A stretch of DNA of 64,000 nucleotides from G965216745 sp965216745 (lineage in GTDB: Bacteria > Pseudomonadota > Alphaproteobacteria > Rickettsiales > Anaplasmataceae). The translations under genes were made by a program, and so were the position numbers. Below the pieces are notes generated by a model. That model was not told the DNA's origin. It saw only the letters and a list, made by a program, of their open reading frames with translations, and did no database searches. The stretch is taken from assembly GCA_965216745.1 (NCBI GenBank), contig OZ244191.1, positions 62,001 through 126,000 of the forward strand, read 5' to 3'. Positions 26,705 through 37,177 of the stretch are shown piece by piece (the first letter of the stretch is position 1; each line of letters opens with the position of its first letter).

Positions 26705-29700
26705 TTAATTTTCTGTCATATCGTCTTCTTTTTCATGATCGGCAATTGACTGTTTAGAATCATTTTTCTTAGTATTTGCAAGAAGCTGTTTCATAATGAA
26801 GCCTGTTCCCACGGGCAACAACTTTCCTACAATGACGTTTTCTTTAAGTCCTGATAGATGATCTATCTTTCCTCTAATTGCAGCATCAGTAAGAACTTTA
26901 GTGGTTTCCTGGAAGGAAGCCGCTGAAATGAATGACTTAGTTTGTAAACTAGCTTTTGTTATACCCAATAACAGAGGGGAGTACTTAGCAGGCAATTCAT
27001 CTTCCTTCAAAGAGTGATTAATCTTTTTCAAGTCTGACTTATCAATTTGTTCTCCGATCAATAAAGTAGTATCACCTGAATCAGTTATTTCAACTTTCTG
27101 CAACATCTGCTTAAGAATTACTTCAAAATGCTTGTTGTCAATTTTTACACCCTGCAATCTGTAAACTTTTTGTATTTCATTAATCATATAATGAGCAAGA
27201 GCCTCTACACCAAGAACATTTAAAATCTCATGTGCATCAGGATCACCATCCACAATCAAATCACCTTTAGCAACAAAGTCTCCTTCATTCACAAGAACAT
27301 GTCGTCCTTTTGGAACTAAATATTCAATAGGAGAAGATTCCTCATCAACAGGACGTATTATTATTCTACGCTTAGATTTATAATAATCTTTACCGAAAGA
27401 TACAACTCCTTCTACCCTAGAAACAATAGCAGGATTTCGTGGTTTTCTAGCCTCGAATAATTCTACCACTCTTGGCAAACCTCCTGTAATATCACGAGTT
27501 TTGACGAAGTCACGTGATACTTTGGCTAAAACATCACCTGCAAAAACTTTCTGGCCATTGCTAACATTTAAGACCGATCCAATAGGTACAAAACTTACTG
27601 ATTCTGCTCCTCTTTTAAGCTGAACTATTTGATCTGTATTGGAATCCAATATAGCAATTCTTGGTTTTAGACCAACAAAATCAGCACCCTTATATTTCCA
27701 ATCAACAACTATTTTATTAGACATACCAGTTAAGTCATTTGTCACTTCACTTATAGAAGCTCCTTCTATAAGGTCACAATATTCAACTATACCATCAGAT
27801 TCAGTTATGATAGGAGTTGAATAAGGATCCCATTCAGCAATCTTGTCTCCAAGGTGAACATTATCTTTATCTTTAACAAACAACACCGAACCATAAGGAA
27901 CCCTTCCTTGAACTCTTTCAATTCCAGAAGAATCTATAACAGAAGCTACACAAGAGCGGCTGACTACAATAATCTCTTGGTTTCTATTAGTAATAACTGA
28001 TGCATTAGTAAATTTAACCTTGCCGCTGCAAGAAGCAATAACACTAGAAGCTTCAGACTTTCCAGTAGCTGTACCACCAATGTGAAATGTTCTCATAGTA
28101 AGCTGTGTACCTGGTTCTCCAACGGATTGCGCAGCTATCACTCCCACAGCAGAACCAGTGGAAACAAGCCGACCTGTAGAAAGATCACGCCCATAACACA
28201 TAGAACATACTCCATTATTGGTCTTGCAAGTAAGTACAGAACGTATCTTAACTGATTCAATAGATTTGGTTGCCAAAATTTCAAGATCTTTCTCAGACAT
28301 TAGGGTGTTTTTGTAGAAAAGCACAGAACCATCAACAGGATCGCATATATCTTCTGCCAACACACGACCAAGTACCAATTCATAAATATCTGTGACGACA
28401 ACACCAGATTCTACTTTAGGCTTGACTCGTATTCCATCAAAAGGATTATTGTCATTGGCTTCATTGTCGTTGATATTATTGCAATCAAACTCGGTCACAA
28501 CACAATCTTGAGATACATCAACTAAACGCCTTGTTAAATAACCAGAGTTAGCAGTCTTTAATGCTATATCAGCAAGACCTTTTCTTGCTCCATGACTCGA
28601 GTTAAAGTATTCTGATACACTTAAACCTTCCCTGAAATTAGATATAATAGGCATCTCTATAATTTCGCCTGAAGGCTTAGCCATAAGTCCACGCATTCCA
28701 GCAAGCTGTTTAATTTGAGCTGGAGAACCTCTCGCCCCGGAATGAGCCATCATATATATAGAGTTCAAATTATCTACATTATCGTGCCTTGAGATACAAT
28801 CCATCATATCCTTAGCAACAGAATCAGTACAAGAAGACCATACGTCTATAACTTTATTGTACCTTTCACTGTTAGTGATCAAACCGTCTCTATAATGCTG
28901 AGAAAATTTTTGTACTTCTTTAAGAGATTTTTCAACATGCATAGACTTAGTATCTGGTGATACCATATCCTCTTTTCCAAAAGAAACACTAGATTTAGTA
29001 GCGTAATCAAAACCAAGTCGCATCAAACGATTCAATAAAGTAACAGTTCCTTGATTTCCAGAAGATCTATAAACTGAATCAATAAGATATGTAATGTACT
29101 TAGAAACAAATACTACATTTACCAATGAAAAAGGTAGATTATGACCGGATGGTAATGCCTGATATAATAAAAGACGGCCAAATGTTGTACGAACTATACT
29201 ATTTGCATTGCCTTGAAATATTCTACATAAAATAGGTTGATGAAGACTTATATAATCAGAATTAAAAGCATGTCCAGCTTCATCTATAGAGGCAAAACAA
29301 CTAAGATCTTTTTCATCAATCGATTCAAAGTCAGGACCTACCAATGTAAGATAATACAGACCTAAAACAATATCTTTCGAGGGAAGCATTATAGGCTTAC
29401 CGTTGGAAGGACTTAGTATGTTATTAGTGGACATTATTAACAAACGAGCTTCGATTTGAGCTTCTATAGATAAAGGAAGATGCACAGACATAGTGTCACC
29501 ATCAAAATCGGCATTAAAAGCAGTACATACCAAAGGATGTAATTGTATAGCCTTACCCTCAGTCATTATAGGTTGGAAAGCCTGGATACCCAATCTATGT
29601 AACGTTGGAGCACGATTAAGCAAAACAGGATGACCTTCTATAACTTCATCCAGTATATCCCAAACCTCTGGCACTTCCGATTGAACCATCATTTTAGCTA

Positions 29701-30892
29701 CTTTCAAAGTAGACGCTATCCCATAAGTTTCAAGCTTAGAATAAATAAAAGGCTTGAACAATTCTAAAGCCATGGTTTTTGGAAGTCCGCATTGATGTAA
29801 AGCAAGCTCAGGACCAACAACTATGACAGAACGACCAGAGTAATCAACTCTCTTGCCAAGAAGATTTAACCTAAATCTTCCATGTTTACCCTTCAACATG
29901 TCAGTAAGGGACTTATAAGGGCGTTTGTTCGAACCTTTTACAGCTCTGCTCCTTCTTCCATTATCAAGCAAAGCATCTACAGCTTCTTGAAGCATACGCT
30001 TCTCATTATAAATAATGATCTTAGGCGCATCCAATTTTAAAAGATTTCTTAATCTATTATTCCTGTTTATTACTCTTCTATATAATTCATTAATGTCAGA
30101 TGTAGCAAACCTTCCACCATCCAACATCACCAATGGCCTTAGATCAGCAGGGATAACAGGTAAAACCGTAATGATCATAGATTTTGGATCATTGCCGGAA
30201 CGTATGAAATCCTCAACAAGTCTTAGTCTCTTTACAAGCTTTTTCCTTTTTATTTCAGAAGAAACAGAAGCAAGTTGCTGTCTTAAGCTTTCACCTAGTT
30301 CTACTAAGTTTAAGGAACCAAGAAGCTCTGACAATATTTCAGCACCCATGCCAGCAGAAAATGTTCCTTCATCATCATCTTGTACAGCATCATCATACTG
30401 TGCTTCAGTCAAAAGGGTGCCATACGGTATGCCTGTACTTCCAGGATCTAAAACAAGATAGGATTCAAAATATAAAACCTTCTCTATAGATTTTAAAGGA
30501 ATATCAAGAAGAGTGCCAATTCTAGAAGGCAAAGATCTTAAAAACCATATATGTGCAACAGGTGCAGCCAATTGTATATGACCCATCCTTTCACGACGAA
30601 CCTTTGAAGATGTGACTTCAACACCACATTTCGCACAAACAATACCACGATTATTGCCCATGCGTTTATATTTACCACAGCCACACTCATAGCTTTTTAT
30701 GGGACCATAAATTTTCTGACAAAACAATCCATCTCTTTCAGGCTTAAATGTACGGTAATTAATAGTCTCGGGACGAAGAACTTCACCACAAGAATTAGAA
30801 ATTATATTTTTGGCTGTAAATAATCTTATTCTTATTTTATCAAAATACAAAGAAACATTTTTACAACCATAAAAATCAATCAAGACACTCAT
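26705..30892 (-). CDS. rpoC: DNA-directed RNA polymerase beta' subunit
   Basis: Catalytic largest subunit. 1395 residues. The N-terminal zinc finger has CGCGKYKRMGNNRGIVCAKC; the active-site magnesium loop is NADFDGDTMSVHLPLS (three Asp kept; Thr where most bacteria have Gln); the second zinc site is in CKTNNGVCSMCYG; and the trigger-loop/bridge region has MAHSGARGSPAQIKQLAGMRG. It starts 2 bases after the rpoB stop (TAAATATG). The product ends in a short acidic tail. Confidence 0.98.
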   Translation of the reverse strand: MSVLIDFYGCKNVSLYFDKIRIRLFTAKNIISNSCGEVLRPETINYRTFKPERDGLFCQKIYGPIKSYECGCGKYKRMGNNRGIVCAKCGVEVTSSKVRRERMGHIQLAAPVAHIWFLRSLPSRIGTLLDIPLKSIEKVLYFESYLVLDPGSTGIPYGTLLTEAQYDDAVQDDDEGTFSAGMGAEILSELLGSLNLVELGESLRQQLASVSSEIKRKKLVKRLRLVEDFIRSGNDPKSMIITVLPVIPADLRPLVMLDGGRFATSDINELYRRVINRNNRLRNLLKLDAPKIIIYNEKRMLQEAVDALLDNGRRSRAVKGSNKRPYKSLTDMLKGKHGRFRLNLLGKRVDYSGRSVIVVGPELALHQCGLPKTMALELFKPFIYSKLETYGIASTLKVAKMMVQSEVPEVWDILDEVIEGHPVLLNRAPTLHRLGIQAFQPIMTEGKAIQLHPLVCTAFNADFDGDTMSVHLPLSIEAQIEARLLIMSTNNILSPSNGKPIMLPSKDIVLGLYYLTLVGPDFESIDEKDLSCFASIDEAGHAFNSDYISLHQPILCRIFQGNANSIVRTTFGRLLLYQALPSGHNLPFSLVNVVFVSKYITYLIDSVYRSSGNQGTVTLLNRLMRLGFDYATKSSVSFGKEDMVSPDTKSMHVEKSLKEVQKFSQHYRDGLITNSERYNKVIDVWSSCTDSVAKDMMDCISRHDNVDNLNSIYMMAHSGARGSPAQIKQLAGMRGLMAKPSGEIIEMPIISNFREGLSVSEYFNSSHGARKGLADIALKTANSGYLTRRLVDVSQDCVVTEFDCNNINDNEANDNNPFDGIRVKPKVESGVVVTDIYELVLGRVLAEDICDPVDGSVLFYKNTLMSEKDLEILATKSIESVKIRSVLTCKTNNGVCSMCYGRDLSTGRLVSTGSAVGVIAAQSVGEPGTQLTMRTFHIGGTATGKSEASSVIASCSGKVKFTNASVITNRNQEIIVVSRSCVASVIDSSGIERVQGRVPYGSVLFVKDKDNVHLGDKIAEWDPYSTPIITESDGIVEYCDLIEGASISEVTNDLTGMSNKIVVDWKYKGADFVGLKPRIAILDSNTDQIVQLKRGAESVSFVPIGSVLNVSNGQKVFAGDVLAKVSRDFVKTRDITGGLPRVVELFEARKPRNPAIVSRVEGVVSFGKDYYKSKRRIIIRPVDEESSPIEYLVPKGRHVLVNEGDFVAKGDLIVDGDPDAHEILNVLGVEALAHYMINEIQKVYRLQGVKIDNKHFEVILKQMLQKVEITDSGDTTLLIGEQIDKSDLKKINHSLKEDELPAKYSPLLLGITKASLQTKSFISAASFQETTKVLTDAAIRGKIDHLSGLKENVIVGKLLPVGTGFIMKQLLANTKKNDSKQSIADHEKEDDMTEN

Positions 30893-30894
30893 AT

Positions 30895-33800
30895 TTATTC
30901 AACCAATTCAGAAACACTAATCAAGTTCGGATCATCTTTATGAGCAACCTCATCTTCCTTAAGCAACTGAACATCTAGACATAAACCCTTGCATTCATTG
31001 ACAACAACATTAAAAGATTCTGGAGTACAGCAAGAAAAACCACAATCTCCATTTACTATAGACTCGTACATCTTGACTCTACCCACAACATCGTCAGATT
31101 TCACTGTCAAGAGTTCTTGCAATGAATAAGCAGCACCATAGGCTTGTAATGCCCAAGCCTCCATTTCTCCAAACCTCTGACCACCAAAATATGACTTACC
31201 ACCCAAAGGCTGCTGTGTTACCAAACTATATGGACCTATAGATCTAGCATGTATTTTGTCATCAACCAAATGATGCAATTTAAGCATATAAATTTTTCCT
31301 ACAGTGACGGGCCTATCGAAGCGCTCACCTGTAATTCCATCATACAAATATTCTTGTCCGGATGGATCAACACCAGCTATTTTTAACAATCTAGTGATTT
31401 CCTCATCTTTAGGAGCTTCAAATACTGGAGCAGCAATAGGAATTCCTTTTTTAAAAGTTTTAGATAAATCTAATATATCCTGATCAGACATATTATATAT
31501 ATTTTGTATAACATCTTTGTGAGAACAATAAAGCTCCAATAACAAATCACGAGCTTCTTGAGGAGAATTCTGCTCTGCTAAATTATAAAGCTTCACACCT
31601 ATATTATATGAAGCCCAACCCAAATGAGTCTCAAGAATTTGGCCTGCGTTCATTCGCGAAGGTATCCCCAATGGATTCAGAATTATATCTACATGAGTAC
31701 CATCTGCTAGTCTTGGCATGTCTTCTCTAGGAAGAATTTTAGAAATAACACCTTTATTACCATGCCTACCAGACATTTTGTCACCAGGCTGAAGACTGTT
31801 TTTAACAGCAACAAATACTTTTACTATACAAAGAACTCCCTGAGGAAGATCAGAATATGAGGTAATAAGCTTTGAATCTTGCTCCAATTCAAGATCAATT
31901 TTCTTGATATTATCTTCCATTTTAGACTTAACAAGTGCAATTGCCTCATGATCTGCAACAGGTATTAACCACCACTTAGATCTAGGTATCGAGTCCAAAA
32001 GTTCAAAGTCAATGCTTTGACCTATAGAGAGTCCAGAAAACTCTTTAATCAACTTAGAGCCAAGTATCAATTTACTAAGTTTATCATAAGTATACTTGTA
32101 AACTAAACCAACAGAAGATTCTCGCTTTTTTTTCAAGATTTGTATTCCATGCTGCTCAACAAGAAGAGTACGTCCATCTTTTTCTATACCTCGCCTTATA
32201 AAGACACGAACATCAACTACAGTTCCAGAAACACCTGGAGGCATGTATAAAGACGAATCACGAACATCAACTGTTTTTTCTCCAAATATAGCTCTAAGTA
32301 ACTTTTCCTCAGCTGTCATTGGAGACTCGCTTTTTGGAGTAGTCTTTCCTACAAGAACATCTCCTGGACCAACTTCAGCACCTAAATGAACAATCCCAAA
32401 TTCATCAAGATGATACAAACGTTCTTCATTAGCAGAAGTAATATCTCTAACTATTTCCTCTGGGCCCAATCTAGTGTCACGAGCAACACATTCAAACTCC
32501 TCTATATGTATTGAGGAAAAAAAATCTTGATTGATGACATCTTCAGATACTACTATTGAATCTTCAAAATTATAACCGCGCCAGACCATAAATGCCACAG
32601 TCAGGTTTCTGCCCAAAGCCAACTCTCCATGATCAGTAGATGGCCCGTCAGTAATAACTTGTCCTTTTTTAACCTTGGCTCCAACAACAATTTCAGGCAG
32701 AGGTTTTTGATTTATGCAAGTTCCGTGATTAGAACGCTGAAACTTACGCAAAGAATATATATCCACATAATAATCATCTTCAGCACAAACAACAATACGC
32801 TCAGAATCAACATAATAAACAATTCCATCTCTTTTGCAGGTGGTCATTACTCTGGAGTTTTTAGCAACAACTGATTCCATCCCCGTTCCCACAAGTGGAG
32901 ATTCAGGATTTAGAAGTGGGACAGCTTGTCTTTGCATATTAGAACCCATCAATGCTCTATTAGCATCATCATTTTCTAAAAAAGGAATAAGGGAAGCTGC
33001 GATAGAGACAACTTGCTTTGGAGATACATCGATATAATCAACCTGATCCTTAGTTACTGAAACAATCCCAACTCCCCTCCTACAGCGTATGACTGTATCT
33101 AAAAGCTCTCCATCATCAGAAATTCTAGCATCTGATTGAGCCATATTGAAATTCTCTTCATCCATTGCAGATAGATATTGAACTTCATCAGTAACAAACC
33201 CTTCTTTAACTTTTCTATAAGCAGCTTCTATAAACCCATATTCATTAATCCTAGCGTATGTAGACAAGCTATTAATTAGACCAATGTTTTGACCTTCTGG
33301 AGTCTCAATAGGACATATTCTGCCGTAATGAGTAGGATGTACATCCCTGACTTCAAAGCCAGCCCTATCTCTAACCAGACCTCCTGGCCCAAGCGCAGAC
33401 AATCTGCGTTTATGAGTAATCTCAGAAAGTGGATTAGTTTGATCCATGAATTGAGAAAGTTGAGAAGAGGAAAAAAATTCTCTTATAACTGAAACAAGAA
33501 TTCTTGAATTAATGAGATCGCAAGGCATGGCAGTGTCCATATCAACCATAGACATATAGTCAATAACAGCCCTCTGCATCCTAACCAAACCAATTCTTAA
33601 TTGATTCTCGATAAACTCACCTACAGACCTAACTCTACGATTAGCCAAATGATCAATGTCATCCACATCCGCATTAGAAGCATGCAGACGAATCAATTCA
33701 GAAATCACATCTACTATATCCTGTTCAGACAATATAGTACTAGACAAGTCTTCTATAGAGCGTGAGAACCTTGTGTTTATTTTTACACGGCCCACTGCAG

Positions 33801-35028
33801 ATAAATCATAACGATCTTGATCAAAAAAAGTTGAAACAAACAAAGATCTTGCAGACTCAGGAGTTGGAACTTCCCCAGGACGCATTATTCTATAAACTTC
33901 CATTAAAGCATTTTCAGGAGAGACAGAGTCTAATAGAAAGATTGAATTACGAATAGAAAAATCAGTTGATGTTGAAATAGAACCCAAAACATCTAATTCT
34001 GATATAGAAAGTATTTCAATTTTTTTCAATATTTCTGAAGTTATCTCAGAACCAAGACCTAATAATATGGAATCATTATCTTTATCTACAATTGGAGAAT
34101 AGGCAAAACAACCTAAAAGAAAATCTTTAGGAACAAGGTAGTGACGAAGACCATTGGAATATAAAGTTTGAGCAAGAACTGGTGTAATTCTAGAACCAGC
34201 TTTAATTAGGACAGATCTATCAGACTTGTCAATCAAATCATACTCTAGCCTCACACCAGACATACTTTGAACAACAAAATCAGTAGACCAAAAATGATCA
34301 TCTACCTTAATGTAAGAGATTTTACGATAAAATGTATGAAGAATTTTCTCATCAGACATATCTAAACATTTAAGCAAGAAGCCAACATTTAATTTTCGTT
34401 TTCGGTCTATTCTGAAATAGAGCAGACCACGATTATCAAACTCAAAATCTAACCATGACCCCCTGTAGGGTATTATTCTAGCAAAATATATAAGCTTTCC
34501 AGAGGCATAGGTCTTACCTCTATCATGATCATAAAACACACCAGGGGATCTATGCATTTGGGAAACTACAACTCTTTCTATGCCATTAACTATAAAAGTT
34601 GCATTTTCAGTCATCAGAGGTAATTCGCCCACATAAACTTCTTGTTCTTTTATGGCTTTTATTTTCTTTTCTTGTTTTACATCTTGATGATTATTTGCTT
34701 CTGTGCTTTCATCGCCTGAAAAATCTTCCTCTAAATCCCATATAACAAGCCTAAGCATCATCATAAGAGCAACAGAATAAGTACAACCTCTCCTCATGCA
34801 CTCGAACTTATCAGTGTTAGGTCCAGACAGAGAGTAACTAACAAAATCCAGAGTAAAACGACCAGCAGAATCAGTAATAGGGAAAGCAGAAGATAATATA
34901 GAACCTATTCTGCCAGACTCAGATATAAAAGAATTATAAGAGTCCCTCTGAACCTCGATAAGATCAGGAAATTTAACAGCACCAGCACTATCAAAATCAA
35001 ATAACCTAGGAATGGAACCCCTATACAT
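30895..35028 (-). CDS. rpoB: DNA-directed RNA polymerase beta subunit
   Basis: 1377 residues, typical for Alphaproteobacteria. The rifampicin-region core is FMDQTNPLSEITHKRRLSAL with GPGGLVRDRAGFEVRDVHPT. Other conserved blocks are GRICPIETPEGQNIGLINSL, MSGRHGNKGVISKI, and the C-terminal clamp KSYFGGQRFGEMEAWALQAY. It belongs to the block secE-nusG-rplK-rplA-rplJ-rplL-rpoB-rpoC, all on the minus strand with short gaps. Confidence 0.98.
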   Translation of the reverse strand: MYRGSIPRLFDFDSAGAVKFPDLIEVQRDSYNSFISESGRIGSILSSAFPITDSAGRFTLDFVSYSLSGPNTDKFECMRRGCTYSVALMMMLRLVIWDLEEDFSGDESTEANNHQDVKQEKKIKAIKEQEVYVGELPLMTENATFIVNGIERVVVSQMHRSPGVFYDHDRGKTYASGKLIYFARIIPYRGSWLDFEFDNRGLLYFRIDRKRKLNVGFLLKCLDMSDEKILHTFYRKISYIKVDDHFWSTDFVVQSMSGVRLEYDLIDKSDRSVLIKAGSRITPVLAQTLYSNGLRHYLVPKDFLLGCFAYSPIVDKDNDSILLGLGSEITSEILKKIEILSISELDVLGSISTSTDFSIRNSIFLLDSVSPENALMEVYRIMRPGEVPTPESARSLFVSTFFDQDRYDLSAVGRVKINTRFSRSIEDLSSTILSEQDIVDVISELIRLHASNADVDDIDHLANRRVRSVGEFIENQLRIGLVRMQRAVIDYMSMVDMDTAMPCDLINSRILVSVIREFFSSSQLSQFMDQTNPLSEITHKRRLSALGPGGLVRDRAGFEVRDVHPTHYGRICPIETPEGQNIGLINSLSTYARINEYGFIEAAYRKVKEGFVTDEVQYLSAMDEENFNMAQSDARISDDGELLDTVIRCRRGVGIVSVTKDQVDYIDVSPKQVVSIAASLIPFLENDDANRALMGSNMQRQAVPLLNPESPLVGTGMESVVAKNSRVMTTCKRDGIVYYVDSERIVVCAEDDYYVDIYSLRKFQRSNHGTCINQKPLPEIVVGAKVKKGQVITDGPSTDHGELALGRNLTVAFMVWRGYNFEDSIVVSEDVINQDFFSSIHIEEFECVARDTRLGPEEIVRDITSANEERLYHLDEFGIVHLGAEVGPGDVLVGKTTPKSESPMTAEEKLLRAIFGEKTVDVRDSSLYMPPGVSGTVVDVRVFIRRGIEKDGRTLLVEQHGIQILKKKRESSVGLVYKYTYDKLSKLILGSKLIKEFSGLSIGQSIDFELLDSIPRSKWWLIPVADHEAIALVKSKMEDNIKKIDLELEQDSKLITSYSDLPQGVLCIVKVFVAVKNSLQPGDKMSGRHGNKGVISKILPREDMPRLADGTHVDIILNPLGIPSRMNAGQILETHLGWASYNIGVKLYNLAEQNSPQEARDLLLELYCSHKDVIQNIYNMSDQDILDLSKTFKKGIPIAAPVFEAPKDEEITRLLKIAGVDPSGQEYLYDGITGERFDRPVTVGKIYMLKLHHLVDDKIHARSIGPYSLVTQQPLGGKSYFGGQRFGEMEAWALQAYGAAYSLQELLTVKSDDVVGRVKMYESIVNGDCGFSCCTPESFNVVVNECKGLCLDVQLLKEDEVAHKDDPNLISVSELVE

Positions 35029-35064
35029 TTACACTATACCAAAAAAAAAAGAATATTAAGAATG

Positions 35065-35511
35065 CTATTTAGCTTCAGCATCTGCTCCTGCCTTCTTCAA
35101 TGCAGAAATACAATCATCAACTTTGTCTTTAGGAAGATCTGCAAAAAGCTTAGGAGGCTTGCCAGGATTATCTAATACAGAAGTCACCATATCTTTAGCA
35201 TCTTTAATACCAATATTTCCATAACCATATGTATTGCTAAGCTCACGAACAACTTTAATGATATTAAGCTTCTTATCTTCCTGGATTTTGGTAATAAATA
35301 TATCAAAAATCTCTTTTGCAGATTCAGGACTAGATTCTGCCGCACCTGGGGCAGAAGTCTGGACAGCTGCTGGAGCAGCGAATAAAGCAGCATCGGGAAT
35401 ACCTAGAGACTTTTGCAACTCATCCCTAAATTGAACTGCCTCTAAAAGAGATAAAGATGCGACTTTTTGAACAAGATCGCCTATTTTTTCACTTATTTTT
35501 TCATCAACCAT
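35065..35511 (-). CDS. rplL: 50S ribosomal protein L7/L12, with insertions in the C-terminal domain
   Basis: Stalk protein that recruits translation GTPases. 148 residues against the usual 120-130. The N-terminal dimerisation part (VQKVASLSLLEAVQFRDELQ) and the Ala/Pro-rich hinge are normal. In the C-terminal domain the segment between Val-Arg and the KDAKD helix reads ELSNTYGYGNIGI, about six residues longer than usual. A second insertion of about six residues (NPGKPPKLFADL) follows KDMV. The end KKAGADAEAK is typical. The ATG has GGAG five bases upstream. Confidence 0.93.
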   Translation of the reverse strand: MVDEKISEKIGDLVQKVASLSLLEAVQFRDELQKSLGIPDAALFAAPAAVQTSAPGAAESSPESAKEIFDIFITKIQEDKKLNIIKVVRELSNTYGYGNIGIKDAKDMVTSVLDNPGKPPKLFADLPKDKVDDCISALKKAGADAEAK

Positions 35512-35539
35512 GTCGACTCCTCAAAAAAAAATTAACTAA

Positions 35540-36058
35540 CTAATTTGACTCACATTTAACATTCAACAACGAAATTATTGAACGAGGCGCATAAGATATA
35601 GCACCCAGTAAATCATTTAAAATAAAACTATTAACAGAATTAAGTATCTGAAGCTGTATGTCACCCAAAGGAGGCAAAGAAGAATACAACTTCAACCTTT
35701 CAAAGGGCAGAAATCCATCATGACTACTAGCACCACAAACAACATTAGCAACGCCATTGCTGCTATCACAAAACGAACAAGCAACTTTAGATAGTGATAC
35801 TATATCATTCGAAGAAGCAACCGCAATAGTCTTTCTAAATTCACTGGATAAATACTCCAGATCATCTTGAGCTAAAGCAACTCTAGCAAGACTGTTTTTA
35901 ACAAACATCAATTTGGCATCAGATTGATGCAAAACACGTCTAAAAGCAGTGGTAGTCTCGCAAGAATTAGCACAAAAATTAATCAAAACAAAACTAGTAT
36001 TAGTAGAAAAATTACGACTAATACGATCAACAAGATCAGACTTTTTATCTCTATTCAT
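35540..36058 (-). CDS. rplJ: 50S ribosomal protein L10
   Basis: Stalk base protein that binds 23S rRNA and L7/L12 dimers. 172 residues, with the N-terminal pattern RDKKSDLVDRISRNF, FRRVLHQSDAKLMFVKNSLARVAL and a C-terminal helix for L7/L12 binding. GAGG lies six bases before the ATG. Sequence identity to better-known L10 proteins looks low; position between rplA and rplL settles it. Confidence 0.92.
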   Translation of the reverse strand: MNRDKKSDLVDRISRNFSTNTSFVLINFCANSCETTTAFRRVLHQSDAKLMFVKNSLARVALAQDDLEYLSSEFRKTIAVASSNDIVSLSKVACSFCDSSNGVANVVCGASSHDGFLPFERLKLYSSLPPLGDIQLQILNSVNSFILNDLLGAISYAPRSIISLLNVKCESN

Positions 36059-36072
36059 AAAAACCTCTCAAA

Positions 36073-36714
36073 TTATATAAAATCAGCATAACAAGAATAA
36101 TGTAAACGATTAGAAGATCCCATTGTAGAGGAAATGAAAATATTTTTAATATAATCTCCCTTACAAGATTGAGGCTTACAAAATGATAATGCCTTTAAAA
36201 CAGACTTTAGATTTTCAGAAAGCTGAGGAGCAGTCAAAACAACAGTACCTATCTTCAGATTAACATTACCATGCTTGTCGCTTTTAAATCTAACAACTCC
36301 AGATCTTATCCTTTTAATTAAATCATCAATATCATCAGTGACAGTACCAAACTTAGGATTAGGCATAAGACCTCTAGGACCAAGCAATTTTGCAAAACGA
36401 GAAGCAATTTTAGGCATCAGACTAGGAGTAGACAAATACCAATCGTAACGATCAGGAGAAACCAAAGTATCGGCAATATTAATCTTTTCTACGCCCTCAT
36501 TATGATAAATAGGATCATAATCACAAGATTCATCTACAAATAAAGCAATAGAAGGAATAGAACCAAGACCCGACGGAAGATCAACCAAAGAAACGGCTTC
36601 TTTATAATACTCAGGATTAATAACAATAGAAAGATCTACAGATTCTGTGAATTTTGCAGAACTATCATCAATTACTGACTTAAAAGCATCATTAAGAGAC
36701 ATAGAATCACTCAT
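36073..36714 (-). CDS. rplA: 50S ribosomal protein L1
   Basis: Forms the L1 stalk and is often a translational repressor of its own operon. 213 residues, slightly short of the usual 225-235. Typical pieces are DLSIVINPEYYKEAVSLVDLPSG, KLLGPRGLMPNPKFGTVTDD and GVVRFKSDKHGNVNLKIGTV. The reduction is at both ends. Confidence 0.95.
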   Translation of the reverse strand: MSDSMSLNDAFKSVIDDSSAKFTESVDLSIVINPEYYKEAVSLVDLPSGLGSIPSIALFVDESCDYDPIYHNEGVEKINIADTLVSPDRYDWYLSTPSLMPKIASRFAKLLGPRGLMPNPKFGTVTDDIDDLIKRIRSGVVRFKSDKHGNVNLKIGTVVLTAPQLSENLKSVLKALSFCKPQSCKGDYIKNIFISSTMGSSNRLHYSCYADFI

Positions 36715-36731
36715 ATAACAACCACCAAAAA

Positions 36732-37160
36732 CTAACTCTTAACCTTAATACCCATTGATCTAGCAGTACCAGAAAGCATAGCAAGACCTTTGTTGGAATC
36801 GTATACATTCATAAAGCCTTTTTTTTGCTTGAATATATCCATCAATTGATTAACATCAATCTCAGCTATATGATTCTTTCCTGGTTCAGAAGATGCTTTT
36901 TTTAAACCAAGGGCACGCTTTATCAACAAAGAAGCAGAAGGTCCTTTTATGTTTAAAGTAAAAGTTTTATTCGAGAAAATAACAACAGTTACATTAACAA
37001 TAATACCAGACTCATAGATAGAAGTCTTAGCGTTACACTCTTGACAAAATTTCATAATATTGACACCACGCTGACCAAGAGCAGAAGCTATTCCTGGACT
37101 AGGAGATGCTTTCCCAGCAGGGACTCTAAGATTTACTTTCGATGAAATTAACAAAGACAT
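36732..37160 (-). CDS. rplK: 50S ribosomal protein L11
   Basis: Binds the GTPase-associated region of 23S rRNA. 142 residues, the expected length, with VNLRVPAGKASPSPGIASAL and the C-terminal RNA-binding part ending GTARSMGIKV. The family's 'GP.lG..GvN' is changed to SALGQRGVNIMKFCQ. Confidence 0.95.
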   Translation of the reverse strand: MSLLISSKVNLRVPAGKASPSPGIASALGQRGVNIMKFCQECNAKTSIYESGIIVNVTVVIFSNKTFTLNIKGPSASLLIKRALGLKKASSEPGKNHIAEIDVNQLMDIFKQKKGFMNVYDSNKGLAMLSGTARSMGIKVKS

Positions 37161-37177
37161 ATATATACCTAAAAAAA

